NCBI GenBank assembly: GCA_943736015.1
Contig: OX031056.1
Span: forward strand, 71,513,277-71,577,276
Direction of reading: 5' to 3'
Length of the DNA stretch: 64,000 nt
Source: Tridacna crocea
Taxonomy: Eukaryota > Mollusca > Bivalvia > Cardiida > Cardiidae
Under the pieces are notes generated by a model that ran no database searches, was not told where the DNA came from, and saw only the letters and a program-made list of their open reading frames with translations. The stretch's first letter is position 1, and every line of letters begins with the position of its first letter. This document shows positions 63,417 to 64,000 of this stretch, one piece after another. A program made the position numbers and the translations under genes.

Positions 63417-63814
63417 ATAATTTTGAAAATCATAGTAACTAAAATATGAGTTCTAAGCGCAATGAAACCACCACACAAAAAATCTCAGTATTTCGAAGTT
63501 AGCCCCCCCCCCCCAAATCTTGAAATGCTTTCTGCGTCGCTGTTTTGTATTCTTGTAAAACTTTCATCCCAAAATCTGAAGGGCCACCTTTAACAATTAA
63601 ACAAATACTGATGGAGACTGATATCGCAAGGGGGATTTTCAGTCTAACCACGGGAAGGGAATCTCTCTTCCGCATTGATAATCCTTCTACGCCTTAAAGT
63701 CTAAAATCAAACAATAACCACAAGTTGATTCTCAGTGCGTAAAAAAAGACCTTATTCACTGAACTTCTTTCTAACATTGCCCTCTTAATCTAGAGTAAGA
63801 CTAAGCAATAGCAA

Positions 63815-64000
63815 TTCTACTCTGAGGTAGAAGCCTTTTGAAAACATTGTGGGAAAAGGAGAAAATGCTGGTTACCAGCATTTTCTCCTTTTCCCACAAT
63901 GTTTTCTACCTCGCTGGAAACAAAATTCAATTTTTGAGTTCCGTTTATTTTGTCGTCTACAAGTGCTTTTAATTTGAACCAGTCTAAAATTTTGTCGTTT
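63815..64000. repeat. A-family MITE, cut by the window edge
   Basis: GAAAACATTGTGGGAAAAGG core, intact hairpin, right arm to TTTTGTCGTTT at the last base. Confidence 0.85.

Overview
The window is animal nuclear DNA, very probably from a bivalve mollusc. The evidence is spliced genes with GT/AG introns, class A GPCR, SLC6 and DUOXA proteins, AT-rich introns, tRNA-derived SINEs, and a dense set of short palindromic elements (MITE-like) of a kind I associate with bivalve genomes. Species cannot be fixed from sequence alone. There is no bacterial gene, operon or CRISPR array.

Four protein-coding genes were reconstructed by joining exons whose splice phases agree throughout. (1) A secreted S1-family serine protease lies on + at 8717-21694: six exons, 279 residues, with a TATA box and polyA signal. 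(2) An intronless class A GPCR lies on - at 23031-23963: 310 residues, distantly adenosine-receptor-like. (3) A solute carrier 6 (SLC6) transporter lies on + at 29608-47191: thirteen exons, 647 residues. (4) The 3' part of a DUOXA (dual oxidase maturation factor) gene lies on - at 61390-51775: six exons, about 310 residues. Its N-terminal exons are not in view and probably lie beyond the right edge. Protease and GPCR are convergent, and so are SLC6 and DUOXA. Nothing suggests that the four work together. A protease, an amino-acid-type transporter and an H2O2-system chaperone would each fit an epithelial or gut tissue, but that is only inference.

Most of the rest is repeats. I gave local letters to the families. 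A: ~230 bp palindrome, about 25 copies. B: ~245 bp GC-rich double hairpin. C: hairpin around a CCTGCGC/GCGCAGG core. D: ~195 bp palindrome with inverted CCAAT boxes. E: ~450 bp. F: ~400-500 bp with YY1-like and paired TGACGTCA motifs. G: hairpin around AGATCAGACTGCA. J: ~245 bp with GACCCGGGTC units. K: ~750 bp. L: ~300-400 bp. There are also several SINE families, minisatellites, microsatellites and one element with Mutator-like 9-bp target duplication.

The most interesting observations are: the SLC6 protein lacks several residues that build the Na1, chloride and substrate sites in better known members; a five-fold cluster of TGACGTCA sites sits in a tandem duplication in an SLC6 intron; the GPCR has NWVVY in place of NPxxY; and several exons sit within tens of bases of mobile elements. 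I did not find a clearly new multi-gene system.
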